Assembly: GCA_028871525.1 (NCBI GenBank)
Contig: JAGWMX010000012.1
Location: 1 to 43,683 of the forward strand
Direction: 5' to 3'
Origin: Gammaproteobacteria bacterium
GTDB lineage: Bacteria; Pseudomonadota; Gammaproteobacteria; Nevskiales; Nevskiaceae
DNA length: 43,683 nt
Shown here: piece by piece, positions 26,494 to 35,237 of the stretch
Layout: each line of letters starts with the position of its first letter
Numbering within the stretch: the stretch's first letter is position 1
Program-made: the position numbers and the translations under genes
The notes under the pieces: model-generated
What the model was told of the DNA's origin: nothing
The model's database searches: none
What the model saw: only the letters and a program-made list of their open reading frames with translations

Positions 26494-27620
26494 GCCGGTC
26501 GTCGCTGGAAACGCTCACCCCGCAGCCGGTCGGTCGGCTGCGACGACTGCTGCGGCGAGGCATCGACCCATGGCTGACGGCGCTGCTGCTGGCGGTGGCG
26601 GCCATCGGGCTGGCGACGCTGTATTCGGCCACCGGCGGATCGTCGGTGATGGTGATCAGCCAGGCCGAGCGCCTGGCCCTGGGCCTGGTGGTGATGCTGG
26701 TGCTGGCGCAGGTGCCGCCGGAGTTCTTCCGCCTGGCTGCGCCGTGGCTGTATGGCGTCTCGCTGCTGCTGCTGGTGTTCGTGCTGGCGCTCGGTCAGCA
26801 CGCCAAGGGCGCCCAGCGCTGGCTGGATCTGGGCATCGTGCGCTTCCAGCCGGCGGAGTTGATGAAGATCGGCATGCCGCTGGCGGTAGCGGCGTTCCTG
26901 CACCAGCGCACGCTGCCGCCGCGGCCGTTGGCCACCCTGACGGCGCTGGCGCTGATCGCGGCGCCGACTGCGCTGATCGCCGTGCAGCCCGATCTCGGCA
27001 CGGCACTGCTGGTGCTGGTGGCCGGCGCGATGGCGCTGTTTTTCGGCGGTCTGCGGCTGCGCTGGATTGTCGGCGCGCTGCTGGCGGTGGCCGCCGCCGC
27101 GCCGCTGCTGTGGTACAAATTTCACGACTATCAGCGCGAACGGCTGCTGACTTTTCTGAATCCGCAGCGCGACCCGCTCGGCGCCGGCTATCACATTACC
27201 CAGAGCAAGATCGCGATCGGTTCCGGCGGCGTGTTCGGCAAGGGATGGTTGATGGGCACCCAGGCCAAGCTCGACTTCCTGCCGGAAGCGCACACCGATT
27301 TCATCTTCTCGGTGTACTCGGAGGAGATGGGCCTGATCGGCGCGCTGGTGCTGATGCTGCTTTACCTGGCCATCCTCGGCCGCGCGTTGCTGATCGCCAC
27401 GCGTGGCCAGGACACGTTCCAGCGGCTGACCGCCGCCAGCCTGGCGCTGACCTTCTTCTTCTACGCTTTCATCAACATGGGCATGGTCATCGGCCTGCTG
27501 CCAGTGGTCGGAGTGCCGTTGCCGCTGGTGTCCTACGGCGGCACCTCGGTGGTCAGCCTGCTGGCCGGCTTCGGCATCCTGATGTCGATCCAGACTCACC
27601 GCAAACTGTTGACCAGTTGA
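26490..27620 (+). CDS. rodA: RodA, SEDS-family peptidoglycan glycosyltransferase
   Basis: RodA polymerises lipid II into glycan strands during elongation. The 376-residue protein has about ten membrane helices. SEDS hallmarks are visible: GAQRWLDLGIVRFQPAELMK, the HTDFIFSVYSEEMGLIGALV loop after the catalytic-Asp region, and PLVSYGGTSVVSLL near the C-terminus. It starts in ATGA overlap with mrdA, as expected for partners that act as one complex. mltB starts 5 bases downstream. Confidence 0.96.
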   Translation: MSRSSLETLTPQPVGRLRRLLRRGIDPWLTALLLAVAAIGLATLYSATGGSSVMVISQAERLALGLVVMLVLAQVPPEFFRLAAPWLYGVSLLLLVFVLALGQHAKGAQRWLDLGIVRFQPAELMKIGMPLAVAAFLHQRTLPPRPLATLTALALIAAPTALIAVQPDLGTALLVLVAGAMALFFGGLRLRWIVGALLAVAAAAPLLWYKFHDYQRERLLTFLNPQRDPLGAGYHITQSKIAIGSGGVFGKGWLMGTQAKLDFLPEAHTDFIFSVYSEEMGLIGALVLMLLYLAILGRALLIATRGQDTFQRLTAASLALTFFFYAFINMGMVIGLLPVVGVPLPLVSYGGTSVVSLLAGFGILMSIQTHRKLLTS

Positions 27621-27625
27621 ACATC

Positions 27626-28627
27626 ATGCGCACCGGACCGCTGCTGCTCGTCATCGCCTTGCTGGCCGCGCTGCCCGCGGCCGCCGCTGACTTCGACGAC
27701 GCCGCGCAACTGCCGGCGCTGCTGGCCCATCTGCGCGACGACGACGGCTTTTCCGCCGGCGAGCTTGTGCGCGTGCGCCAGGCGCTGGCGCAGGCGCAGG
27801 CGCTACCGCAGGTCGTCAGCCGCGCGGAAAACGCCAAGGAAAAAACCCTGACCTGGGACGACTACGAACCGATCCACGTCAACCCCGCCAACGTCCGCAA
27901 CGGCGTGGCCTTCATGACTGCGCAGCAAGCATGGCTGGAACGCGCCGAAGCCGACTACGGCGTAGCGCCGGCGGTGATCGCCGCGCTGCTCGGGGTCGAA
28001 ACCAAATACGGCGCCTATACCGGCCATTACCGGGTCATCGACGCGCTGGCCACGCAGGCTTTCGAACATCCCACGCGCGGCGACTTCTTCCTGCACGAAT
28101 TGGAGGATTTTTTCGTCCTCAGCCGCGACCACGGTCTGGATCCGCTGATGCCGAAGGGATCGTATGCCGGCGCGACCGGCATGGTGCAGTTCATGCCCAG
28201 TTCGGTGCTGCGCTTCGCGCTCGACTACGACGGCGACGGCAGCATCGACCTGAATTCGCCGGCCGACGCCATCGGCAGCGTGGCCAACTATCTGGCCAAC
28301 CACGACCCGCAGCGCGCCTGGCAGCGCGGGCTGCCGTTGATCGTGCCGGCCAGCGTCGACGGCGATCCGCCGACCACCTTCCCGCGCAACCAGACGATTC
28401 CGGATCAAACCGTTGCCAGCCTGACGGCCGCCGGCATTCGCCCACAGCCGGAATTGCCGGGCAATCTGATCGCCGGCTGGATCGCGCTGGATGCCGCCGA
28501 CGGCGTGCGGAACTTTGTCGCGCTGCAGAATTTCTATGCGGTGATGAGTTATAACCCGCACGTGTTCTACGCAATGTCGGTGGCTGAACTGGCGCAGCGC
28601 CTGACTCAGGCAGAGGCGCAGCGGTGA
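27626..28627 (+). CDS. mltB: Membrane-bound lytic murein transglycosylase B
   Basis: MltB cleaves the glycan strand and makes 1,6-anhydro-muropeptides. The 333 residues have a signal peptide (about 1-20, ending AAAA) with no lipobox, so it may be periplasmic and soluble. The catalytic Glu is Glu125 in LLGVETKYGAYTG; YAGATGMVQFMPSS follows and a peptidoglycan-binding region ends in NFYAVMSYNP. The last 67 bases (28561-28627, encoding RVFYAMSV-like VFYAMSVAELAQRLTQ) recur twice downstream, each time after a three-hairpin repeat. Its TGA overlaps a GTG that opens the next small frame. Confidence 0.95.
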   Translation: MRTGPLLLVIALLAALPAAAADFDDAAQLPALLAHLRDDDGFSAGELVRVRQALAQAQALPQVVSRAENAKEKTLTWDDYEPIHVNPANVRNGVAFMTAQQAWLERAEADYGVAPAVIAALLGVETKYGAYTGHYRVIDALATQAFEHPTRGDFFLHELEDFFVLSRDHGLDPLMPKGSYAGATGMVQFMPSSVLRFALDYDGDGSIDLNSPADAIGSVANYLANHDPQRAWQRGLPLIVPASVDGDPPTTFPRNQTIPDQTVASLTAAGIRPQPELPGNLIAGWIALDAADGVRNFVALQNFYAVMSYNPHVFYAMSVAELAQRLTQAEAQR

Positions 28628-28836
28628 GTCGCGTCCGCGCGGGCGCTGCGCCGCCATCCCTGGCGATGCCGCCAGCCACGATCCGCCCCCGGCCCGGCCA
28701 TCCTTGGCCGGGCGTTCGCGCTCGCACGGCTTGCCGCCGGCAAGCCGTCAGCACGAGCGCTTACCCGCGCGTGTTCTACACAATGCCGGTGGCTAAACTG
28801 GCGCGGCGCCTGACTCAGGCGGAGGCGGACCGATGA
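28624..28836 (+). CDS. Small ORF made of repeat copy C plus a copy of the mltB 3' end
   Basis: The 70-residue frame opens with GTG in a 4-base overlap with the mltB stop (GTGA), crosses repeat copy C and ends in RVFYTMPVAKLARRLTQAEA, a variant of the MltB C-terminus in the same frame. Its TGA overlaps the ATG of the next small frame. It is positioned for translational coupling but has no recognised domain. It may be a by-product of repeat insertion. Confidence 0.3.
   Translation: MSRVRAGAAPPSLAMPPATIRPRPGHPWPGVRARTACRRQAVSTSAYPRVFYTMPVAKLARRLTQAEADR
28654..28766 (+). repeat. Three-hairpin palindromic repeat, copy C
   Basis: It starts CCATCCCTGGCG and has a central hairpin GCCCGGCC-ATCCTT-GGCCGGGC followed by GTTCG. 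The third structure has outer arms GCGCTCG/CGAGCGC and an inner hairpin ACGGCTTGCC/GGCAAGCCGT identical to that of copy A, and the element ends TTACCC. It is followed directly by a 67-bp copy of the mltB 3' end. Confidence 0.78.
28770..28836 (+). repeat. Second copy of the mltB 3' end
   Basis: These 67 bases match 28561-28627 at 59 positions by hand alignment and include a stop codon at the same place. The encoded tail is in the same frame as in MltB. They lie between repeat copies C and D. Confidence 0.85.
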
Positions 28837-29039
28837 ACCGGCACGCGCGAACGCGGCATCGCCCTCCCTGGCGAGGACTCAGCGCCCCATGCAGGCCCTG
28901 GGCGGCCTTCCATGGCCGCCCGTTCGCCGCCGCACGAAGCGGTGCTTCGTCAGCGCGGCGGCTCACCCAGCGCGTGTTCTACGCAATGTCGGTGGCTGAA
29001 CTGGCGCGGCGCCTGACTCAAACCAAAGCGAAGCGATGA
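28833..29039 (+). CDS. Small ORF made of repeat copy D plus a copy of the mltB 3' end
   Basis: The 68-residue frame starts with ATG overlapping the previous stop (ATGA), reads through repeat copy D and ends in RVFYAMSVAELARRLTQTKA. Its TGA overlaps the rlpA start codon, again as ATGA. There is no recognised domain. It preserves coupling into rlpA whether or not the peptide itself matters. Confidence 0.3.
   Translation: MNRHARTRHRPPWRGLSAPCRPWAAFHGRPFAAARSGASSARRLTQRVFYAMSVAELARRLTQTKAKR
28862..28968 (+). repeat. Three-hairpin palindromic repeat, copy D
   Basis: The copy starts CCCTCCCTGGCG. The central hairpin is GGGCGGCC-TTCCAT-GGCCGCCC followed by GTTCG. The third structure pairs GCCGCCGC with GCGGCGGC around ACGAAGC/GCTTCGT. 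It ends TCACCC at 28968 and is followed by the third copy of the mltB tail. Stem sequences differ from copy C in both arms at once. Confidence 0.78.
28973..29039 (+). repeat. Third copy of the mltB 3' end
   Basis: These 67 bases match the mltB end at 59 positions; only one of the first 47 bases differs, and changes cluster in the last 20. The stop codon overlaps the ATG of rlpA, so this copy probably lies at the ancestral mltB-rlpA junction. Confidence 0.85.
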
Positions 29040-29884
29040 TGCGGATGCGCGCGATGGGCAGGCCCCCGTGCACCGTTGCATGGTTGCCGCTGCTCGCCGT
29101 CCTGCTGGCAGCCTGCGCCACCCGGCCGAGTGTGCCGCCGGCAACTTCGCCGCCCACCGTCGAGACGCCGCCGCCGGCCGCCGGTGCGGATGGCTTTCCG
29201 GCTCCGGCCCAGATTCCGCCCAATGTCGCCGAAACCCCTGACGCGGTGCCGAAGCCCGAGCCCAAAAGCCCTTACGGCAACCCCGATGAGTACGAAGCCC
29301 TCGGCAAGACCTACCACGTGCTGGATTCGGCCAAAGGCTTCACCCAACGCGGCGACGCTTCCTGGTACGGCCGCAAGTTCCAGGGCCACCGCACCGCCAG
29401 CGGCGAACCCTACGACATGTTCAAGATGACCGCCGCCCACAAGACGCTGCCGATTCCAAGCTACGTGCGCGTCACCAACCTCACCAACGGCAGGAACGCG
29501 ATTGTGCGCATCAACGACCGCGGCCCGTTTCACAGCGGCCGCATCATCGATCTGTCCTACGCCGCGGCGGCCAAGCTGGGAATCCTCGGCGCCGGCTCCG
29601 CGCCGGTTCAGATCACCGCGATCACGCCCGGCGCCGACACGGTGAAACCGGCGCCGGGGCGCTACCTGCAGACCGGCGCGTTCGACGATCCGGTCGGCGC
29701 GGTGGCGATGCGCGAAAAACTCTTCGCCCTCGGCATCAGCGAGATCGAACTGACCAACGACGCCGACGGCGACAAGGTTCTGCACCGGGTGCTGATCGGG
29801 CCGTTCGCCAACGAAACTTCGCTGCAGTCGGTCCGCGACCAGCTGGTGACGGCCGAGATCCCGGCGACGCCGGTGACGCGCTGA
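29036..29884 (+). CDS. rlpA: RlpA, septal-ring lytic transglycosylase lipoprotein
   Basis: RlpA cleaves peptidoglycan strands that lack stem peptides. The 282 residues have a lipoprotein signal with lipobox LAAC (Cys27), a Pro-rich linker (about 30-75), a double-psi beta-barrel domain with GDASWYGRKFQGHRTASGE and the catalytic-Asp segment INDRGPF, and a C-terminal SPOR domain (about 205-282) that targets denuded glycan. The ATG at 29036 overlaps the stop of the third mltB tail copy. Further ATGs at 29039-29056 are possible starts. The neighbours on both sides are wall enzymes. Confidence 0.93.
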   Translation: MMRMRAMGRPPCTVAWLPLLAVLLAACATRPSVPPATSPPTVETPPPAAGADGFPAPAQIPPNVAETPDAVPKPEPKSPYGNPDEYEALGKTYHVLDSAKGFTQRGDASWYGRKFQGHRTASGEPYDMFKMTAAHKTLPIPSYVRVTNLTNGRNAIVRINDRGPFHSGRIIDLSYAAAAKLGILGAGSAPVQITAITPGADTVKPAPGRYLQTGAFDDPVGAVAMREKLFALGISEIELTNDADGDKVLHRVLIGPFANETSLQSVRDQLVTAEIPATPVTR

Positions 29885-29979
29885 AATCCGCGCCCGGCGG
29901 CCTTACCATGCGCGCGTTGAAACGCCTGCCGCGAACGTTGCCACCGCCTCCACCGAAATCTTGACTGAAAAACCCGAGC

Positions 29980-31119
29980 ATGAAACGACTTCTCGCCGCC
30001 AGCTTCACCCTTGCCGTGTGCCAGAACGCACTGGCCTTCGTGCCGGCGCCGCCGGCCATCGACGGGACCAGTTACGTGCTGATGGACTACGCCTCCGGCG
30101 ACATCCTCGCCAGCAAAGACCCGCAGGCGCGCGTGGCGCCGGCCTCGATCACCAAGGTGATGACGGTCTACATCGCCTTCGATCTGATGAAGAAAGGTCA
30201 GCTGCACGCCGACGATCCGGTATTGATCAGCGAGCGCGCCTGGCGCACCGGGCTGGATTCCTCGGCCTCGCGCATGTTCGTCAAAGTCGGCAGCCAGGTG
30301 CCGGTAGCCGAACTGCTCAAAGGCATCGTCATCCAGTCCGGCAACGACGCGGCGATCGCGCTGGCCCAGCACATCGCCGGCAGCGAGCGCGCGTTCGCCG
30401 AGCTGATGAACCAGTACGCCGTCAAATTGGGCATGGCCCATACCCATTTCGACAACGCCACCGGGCTGCCGGATCCGGATCACTACACCACGGCGCATGA
30501 CCTGGCAATTCTCGCCCGCGCGCTGATCCACGACTTCCCGGAACGCTACAAGCTGTTCGCGGAAAAGGACTACACCTACAACCAGATCCACCAGCTCAAC
30601 CGCAACCAGTTGCTGTTCGAGGATCCGTCGGTGGACGGCATCAAGACCGGATTCACCGACGCCGCCGGATACTGCCTGATGGCTTCGGCGCTACGCAGCG
30701 ACCGGCGACTGATTTCGGTGGTGATGGGCACCAAGAGCGAGAAATACCGCGCCAGCGCCAACGAATCACTGCTGAATTACGGTTTCCGCTTCTTCGAGAC
30801 CGATCGACTGCTCGGTGCAGGCTCGCCGGCGCTGCAGGCCCGCGTCTACAAAGGCGCGGTGGAAAACGTCGCAGTAGGCACGCAGGAACCGGTGTATCTG
30901 GGCATCGCCCGCGGCAGCCGCGATCAGCTCAAACTGGTGCCGCAGCTGCAGTCGACACTGGTGGCGCCGATTTCCGCCGGCCAGCGCGTCGGCGAGGCGA
31001 CGATCACCCTGGACGGCAAGCCGGTCAAACAAGTGCCGCTGGAGGCCCTGCAAGCGGTGCCGCAAGGCGGACTATGGCGACGCATGGTGGATCAGATCCG
31101 GTTATGGCTGGAAGACTAA
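29980..31119 (+). CDS. dacA: D-alanyl-D-alanine carboxypeptidase (PBP5 type)
   Basis: The enzyme removes the terminal D-Ala from peptidoglycan stem peptides in the periplasm. The 379 residues have a signal peptide (about 1-19), then Ser56-Ile-Thr-Lys59, Ser120-Gly-Asn and Lys222-Thr-Gly, the three active-site motifs. The C-terminal PBP5 beta domain follows, and the last residues ([15 protein letters not shown]) form the amphipathic helix that anchors such enzymes to the membrane. The 95-bp gap after rlpA could hold a promoter (TTGACT at its end), but no partner hexamer is clear. It overlaps ybeD by 16 bases. Confidence 0.95.
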   Translation: MKRLLAASFTLAVCQNALAFVPAPPAIDGTSYVLMDYASGDILASKDPQARVAPASITKVMTVYIAFDLMKKGQLHADDPVLISERAWRTGLDSSASRMFVKVGSQVPVAELLKGIVIQSGNDAAIALAQHIAGSERAFAELMNQYAVKLGMAHTHFDNATGLPDPDHYTTAHDLAILARALIHDFPERYKLFAEKDYTYNQIHQLNRNQLLFEDPSVDGIKTGFTDAAGYCLMASALRSDRRLISVVMGTKSEKYRASANESLLNYGFRFFETDRLLGAGSPALQARVYKGAVENVAVGTQEPVYLGIARGSRDQLKLVPQLQSTLVAPISAGQRVGEATITLDGKPVKQVPLEALQAVPQGGLWRRMVDQIRLWLED

Positions 31120-31370
31120 AAACCGCCCCGCTGACCTTCCCCTGCCCATTTCCGGTCAAATTGTTCCTAAAACCGGACGTGGAAGCCGAAATCGAGCGGC
31201 GAGCACGGGCACAACTGGCGCACGATGCGTCCTTCGAAATCCGCCGCCGGCCGTCGCGTTCCGGGAGTTACGTGTGCATGACGCTGGTGTTCACCGCAAG
31301 CGACGCCGGGCATGCGCGCCGAATCTGTACCGCATTGCGCGATCTGCCCGGCGTGATCCTGGCGATCTGA
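31104..31370 (+). CDS. ybeD: DUF493 / YbeD-family protein
   Basis: The 88-residue protein belongs to the YbeD family, an ACT-like small fold found between dacA and lipB in many gammaproteobacteria. The opening [14 protein letters not shown] and the end [12 protein letters not shown] fit. Its biochemical role is not established. I chose the ATG at 31104; the frame extends upstream into dacA. Its TGA overlaps the lipB ATG. Confidence 0.88.
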   Translation: MAGRLKTAPLTFPCPFPVKLFLKPDVEAEIERRARAQLAHDASFEIRRRPSRSGSYVCMTLVFTASDAGHARRICTALRDLPGVILAI

Positions 31371-32086
31371 TGATCGCTGCCACCGCCCCGCGGCTGGTGC
31401 ACCTGGGCACCGTCGATTACCTGGAAACGCTGGCAGCGATGCGTGCCTTCACCAACGCTCGCAACGCCGCCGCGACCGACGAAATCTGGCTGCTGCAGCA
31501 TCCGCCGGTATTCACCCAGGGCCAGGCCGGACGCGCCGAGCATCTGCTCGACCCCGGCGCGATCCCGGTCATCGCCAGCGACCGCGGCGGCCAGGTCACT
31601 TACCACGGCCCGGGGCAGGCGGTGGCTTACACCCTGCTGGACCTGCACCGACTCGGGATCGGAGTACGCGGCCTGGTCTCGCGCCTCGAACAAGCGATGA
31701 TCTCGGTGGTGGCGAGCTACGGCATCGGCGCCTGTACACAACCGGGAAACCCCGGCGCCTACGTCGAGCGCGCGCACTGGCCCGACGGCAGCGGCGGCCT
31801 GCGCAAGATCGGTTCGCTGGGGCTACGCGTGCGTCACGGCTGCAGCTATCACGGCCTGGCACTGAACGTGGACATGGATCTGATCCCCTTTGCCCGGATC
31901 GATCCTTGTGGCCATCCTGGTCTGCGCATGACGCAGTTGCGCGAGCTGACACCGCAAGCCAGCTTGCCGGCGGTGTTCGAGCGTCTCGGTCAGGCGCTGG
32001 CGCAGGCATTCGCACCGGGTGCGCGCTTGCCGGCGGCAACGACGATCACTACAGTAGCCGCTCCGCCCGTCGCCGATCGTCGATGA
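31370..32086 (+). CDS. lipB: Octanoyl-[acyl-carrier-protein]-protein N-octanoyltransferase
   Basis: LipB moves octanoate from ACP to lipoyl domains, the first step of protein lipoylation. The 238 residues show [12 protein letters not shown], the catalytic Lys146 in [11 protein letters not shown] and the acyl-accepting Cys180 in [14 protein letters not shown]. It starts within the ybeD stop (TGATG). lipA, the usual next gene, is absent; instead the lipB stop overlaps the mlaF start (ATGA). The C-terminus has about 25 extra low-complexity residues. Confidence 0.95.
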   Translation: MIAATAPRLVHLGTVDYLETLAAMRAFTNARNAAATDEIWLLQHPPVFTQGQAGRAEHLLDPGAIPVIASDRGGQVTYHGPGQAVAYTLLDLHRLGIGVRGLVSRLEQAMISVVASYGIGACTQPGNPGAYVERAHWPDGSGGLRKIGSLGLRVRHGCSYHGLALNVDMDLIPFARIDPCGHPGLRMTQLRELTPQASLPAVFERLGQALAQAFAPGARLPAATTITTVAAPPVADRR

Positions 32087-32922
32087 ATCCCGTCGTCACC
32101 GCCATGCCCAACGACCAGCCGGGCCCTGCTCTGGTGCAGGTTCGCGGGTTGCGTTTCGGCTACGGCCGCAAATTGATCTTCGACGGCGTGGACATGGATT
32201 TCGCGCGCGGCAGAATCACTGCGATCATGGGACCGTCCGGCACCGGCAAGACCACCCTGCTGCGGCTGATCGGCGGACAATGGCGGCCGCAGGCCGGCGG
32301 CATCACCTTTGACGGCGTCGATATCCACCGGCAGAACCGCGCCGGACTGTACCGGCTGCGCAAACGCATGGGCATGCTGTTCCAGAACGGCGCCCTGCTG
32401 ACCGATCTGAGCGTGTTCGAAAACGTCGCCTTCCCATTGCGCGAGCACACCCAGCTACCGGAAAGCATGATCCGCGACCTGGTGCTGCTCAAACTCCAGG
32501 CCGTGGGGCTGCGAGGCGCCCGCGACCTGTTCCCGGAGGAACTGTCGGGCGGCATGGCGCGGCGCGTGGCGCTGGCGCGCGCGATGGCGCTGGAACCGGA
32601 ACTGGTGATGTACGACGAGCCGTTCACCGGCCAGGACCCGATCTCGATGGGCGTGTTGATGCGCCTGGTCCGTACCGTCAACGACGCCCTCGGCCTGACC
32701 TCGATCGTGGTCAGCCACGACGTCGTCGAAGTGATGTCGATCTCCGATTACGTCTATGTGATTTCCGGCGGCAAGGTGATCGCGCAAGGTGAGCCGGATC
32801 AGGTAAGGCAGACGTCTTCCGAACGCGCCCGGCAGTTTCTCGACGGACGCCCGGACGGTCCGGTGGCCTTCCACTACCCGGCGCAGAGCCTGGCCGAGGA
32901 CCTCGGCCTGGAGGCGGCGTGA
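32083..32922 (+). CDS. mlaF: Phospholipid ABC transporter ATPase MlaF
   Basis: MlaF powers the inner-membrane MlaFEDB complex that moves phospholipid between the inner membrane and MlaC. The 279-residue ATPase has Walker [10 protein letters not shown], the signature [14 protein letters not shown], Walker [12 protein letters not shown] and the switch His in VVSHD. The ATG at 32083 overlaps the lipB stop; a second ATG at 32104 is equally possible. It overlaps mlaE by 4 bases. Confidence 0.95.
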   Translation: MNPVVTAMPNDQPGPALVQVRGLRFGYGRKLIFDGVDMDFARGRITAIMGPSGTGKTTLLRLIGGQWRPQAGGITFDGVDIHRQNRAGLYRLRKRMGMLFQNGALLTDLSVFENVAFPLREHTQLPESMIRDLVLLKLQAVGLRGARDLFPEELSGGMARRVALARAMALEPELVMYDEPFTGQDPISMGVLMRLVRTVNDALGLTSIVVSHDVVEVMSISDYVYVISGGKVIAQGEPDQVRQTSSERARQFLDGRPDGPVAFHYPAQSLAEDLGLEAA

Positions 32923-33689
32923 ACGCGATCGGCGCGATCCTCGGCGATTTTCTGGCCACGCTCGGTCGCGCCACGCTGTTTCTGCTGCAGCTGCTGCTGG
33001 CGGTGCCACGCGCGCTGCTGCGGCCGCGCCTGCTGCTGCGCCAGATCTATATGGTCGGTCAGCTGTCGCTGATCATCATCGTGATCTCCGGCGCTTTTAT
33101 CGGCATGGTACTGGCGCTGGAGGGCTACCGCACGCTGTCGAACTTCGGCGCCACCTCGTCACTCGGCATCCTCGTCGCCTTGAGCGTGATCCGCGAGCTG
33201 GGGCCGGTGGTCACCGCGCTGCTGTTCGCCGGACGCGCCGGTTCGGCGCTGGCCGCCGAAATCGGCCTGATGCGAGCCACCGACCAGCTCTCCGGCATGG
33301 AGATGATGGCGGTGGATCCGCTGGCCTACGTCGCCGCGCCGCGCTTCCTGGCCGGCTTTATCGCCATGCCGCTGCTGGCGTCGATCTTCTCGGTGATGGC
33401 GATCGGCGCCGCCGGCGGCTACTTCGTCGGTGTCATCTGGCTTGGGGTGGATCCCGGCGCCTACTGGTCGCAGATTCACCAAGGCGTCGAGGTGCTGGAC
33501 ATCCGGCAGAGCCTGATCAAGAGCCTGGTGTTCGGCGCCACCGTGAGCTGGATCGCGGTGTTCCAGGGCTATCACTCGGCGCCGACCTCGGAGGGCGTGT
33601 CGCGCGCCACCACCAGCACCGTGGTGATGTCGTCGCTGGCGATCCTGGCGCTGGATTTCGTGCTGACGGCGTTCATGTTCAGCCAGTGA
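32919..33689 (+). CDS. mlaE: Phospholipid ABC transporter permease MlaE
   Basis: The 256-residue permease has about five or six membrane helices and the family signature [20 protein letters not shown]. It continues with [20 protein letters not shown], the coupling-helix region that contacts MlaF. The start overlaps mlaF (GTGA). mlaD follows after 50 bases with its own AAGGGGA ribosome-binding site. Confidence 0.96.
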   Translation: MNAIGAILGDFLATLGRATLFLLQLLLAVPRALLRPRLLLRQIYMVGQLSLIIIVISGAFIGMVLALEGYRTLSNFGATSSLGILVALSVIRELGPVVTALLFAGRAGSALAAEIGLMRATDQLSGMEMMAVDPLAYVAAPRFLAGFIAMPLLASIFSVMAIGAAGGYFVGVIWLGVDPGAYWSQIHQGVEVLDIRQSLIKSLVFGATVSWIAVFQGYHSAPTSEGVSRATTSTVVMSSLAILALDFVLTAFMFSQ

Positions 33690-33739
33690 AATGTCGCCAG
33701 AGTCATACGGACGATTGCCGATAAGGGGATTTCAAAATC

Positions 33740-34258
33740 ATGCAATCTAGAGTGCTGGAGATATTGGTCGGGTTCTTCGTCGTCTTGGGCGTGGCGGCGA
33801 TCTTCGTGCTGACGTACCGCGTGGCCAGCCTGAACACGATGGGAACGTCCGGCACCTATACCGTGACGGCGAAATTCGACGACATCGGCTCGCTGGCGCC
33901 CGGCGCGTCGGTTAAACTGGCCGGCGTGCGCATCGGCCAGGTCACCGGCATTCGCATCGATGCGCAGAGCTTCGAGGCGGTGGTGTCGATGGCGATCGAC
34001 AACCAGTATGACAACATCCCCACGGACTCTTCGGCCAAAATCCTGACCCAGGGTCTGCTCGGCTCCCAATACGTCGGCCTCGAACCGGGCGGCGCCGAAG
34101 ACAGCCTGAAGAACGGCAGCCGGATTCTGCTAACGCAGTCCGCGTTCGTGCTGGAAAACGTGCTCGGACAATTTCTGGTCAATGCGTCACAGAGCGGTTC
34201 TTCCAGCAAATCCAAACCGGCGGGCGCATCCAGCGCGGCAACGACGCCCTCTCATTGA
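33740..34258 (+). CDS. mlaD: Phospholipid-binding MCE protein MlaD
   Basis: MlaD is anchored by an N-terminal helix (about 7-26) and forms a hexameric MCE ring in the periplasm with a hydrophobic pore for lipid. The MCE domain is recognisable from YTVTAKFDDIGSLAPGASVK and LAGVRIGQVTGI, then LLGSQYVGLEPGG. The end is Ser/Ala-rich. At 172 residues it is of usual size. Confidence 0.95.
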   Translation: MQSRVLEILVGFFVVLGVAAIFVLTYRVASLNTMGTSGTYTVTAKFDDIGSLAPGASVKLAGVRIGQVTGIRIDAQSFEAVVSMAIDNQYDNIPTDSSAKILTQGLLGSQYVGLEPGGAEDSLKNGSRILLTQSAFVLENVLGQFLVNASQSGSSSKSKPAGASSAATTPSH

Positions 34259-34292
34259 GGTCTCTACCATTGCAGAGTAAGGACGCAACGCC

Positions 34293-34940
34293 ATGATCAA
34301 ACCCCTGATGCTGTGCTGCGGGCTGCTGACCGGCCTGATCGTGACAACCGCTGCCCAGGCGGCCCAGAACGCGGCGGCGGAGTCGCCGCAGCAGACGCTG
34401 AAAACGGCGGTTGAGCGGATGCAGGATCTGATCCGCCAGCACCACGACGCCTACAAGGCGGACCCCGAGCAGTTTTATCAGGTGGTCAACGACGTCGTCG
34501 TACCGCACTTCGACGTGCCGTTCATCTCCCGGCTGGTGCTGGCGAAATACTGGCGCACCGCCACACCGGCGCAGCGCAGTGCGTTTCAATCCAGCTTCAC
34601 CAGCATGCTGATTCACACTTACGCCGACGCCATGCTGGACAACTACGACTCGGCGAAAGTCCAGTGGCAGCCATCGCGTCGCGTGACTGCGGACGCTACC
34701 CGCACCCAGGTGGACTCGGTGCTGGCCCGCGACAACGGCGAGAAATACCAGGTCTCGTTCTCCATGCGCCGCGTCGATGGACAATGGAAGATCTACGATG
34801 TCATCATCGACAATCTGTCGCTGGTGCTGAATTTCCGTTCGCAGATCACTAGCCAGGTCAAGCGTGTGGGTCTGGACGCGACGATCGCCAAGATGCAGCG
34901 CGGCGAGCTGATCGAGAAAAACGGCTCCAGCAGCAGTTGA
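34293..34940 (+). CDS. mlaC: Periplasmic phospholipid-binding protein MlaC
   Basis: MlaC shuttles phospholipid between the outer-membrane MlaA complex and MlaFEDB. The 215 residues have a signal peptide (about 1-23, cleavage after AQA), then the typical helical start with QTLKTAVERMQDLI and the core VVPHFDVPFISRLVLAKYWR. It ends SFSMRRVDGQWKIYDVIIDN and a helical tail. It lies 34 bases after mlaD. Confidence 0.94.
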   Translation: MIKPLMLCCGLLTGLIVTTAAQAAQNAAAESPQQTLKTAVERMQDLIRQHHDAYKADPEQFYQVVNDVVVPHFDVPFISRLVLAKYWRTATPAQRSAFQSSFTSMLIHTYADAMLDNYDSAKVQWQPSRRVTADATRTQVDSVLARDNGEKYQVSFSMRRVDGQWKIYDVIIDNLSLVLNFRSQITSQVKRVGLDATIAKMQRGELIEKNGSSSS

Positions 34941-34945
34941 TCCGG

Positions 34946-35200
34946 ATGACACGTATCGACGGCGATCTCGACCTGGCCGCGGTGCCGCACTGGCTGGCGC
35001 GCGCCGATGAACTGGCCGGCAGCGACACACTGGATCTGGCCGGCGTCCGGCGCGTCGACAGCGCCGGCATCTCTCTATTGCTGGAACTGAGCCGGCGCGC
35101 CCGCGCGAGCGGCCGGGCGCTGGCGCTGACCCGCGCGCCGCAGCGGCTGCGCACGCTGGCCAACTTCCTGGGGATCGGCAGCTTGTTGTCTTTCGACTGA
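34946..35200 (+). CDS. mlaB: STAS-domain protein MlaB
   Basis: MlaB is the cytoplasmic STAS subunit that binds MlaF and is needed for its activity. The 84 residues fold as one STAS domain, with DTLDLAGVRRVDSAGISLLL as its central strand-helix motif. A TTG at 34937 that overlaps the mlaC stop (TTGA) is an alternative start, adding three residues. The product is short and sequence conservation is low, but the position between mlaC and mlaA supports it. Confidence 0.88.
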   Translation: MTRIDGDLDLAAVPHWLARADELAGSDTLDLAGVRRVDSAGISLLLELSRRARASGRALALTRAPQRLRTLANFLGIGSLLSFD

Positions 35201-35237
35201 TGTCGCCGATGGCGGCAACTGTAGCAAGGAACTGGGT

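Noticed and set aside
28654-28968. Repeats C and D as a CRISPR array
   Set aside because: Units differ in sequence within stems, spacing is not regular, and no cas gene or short spacer pattern exists.
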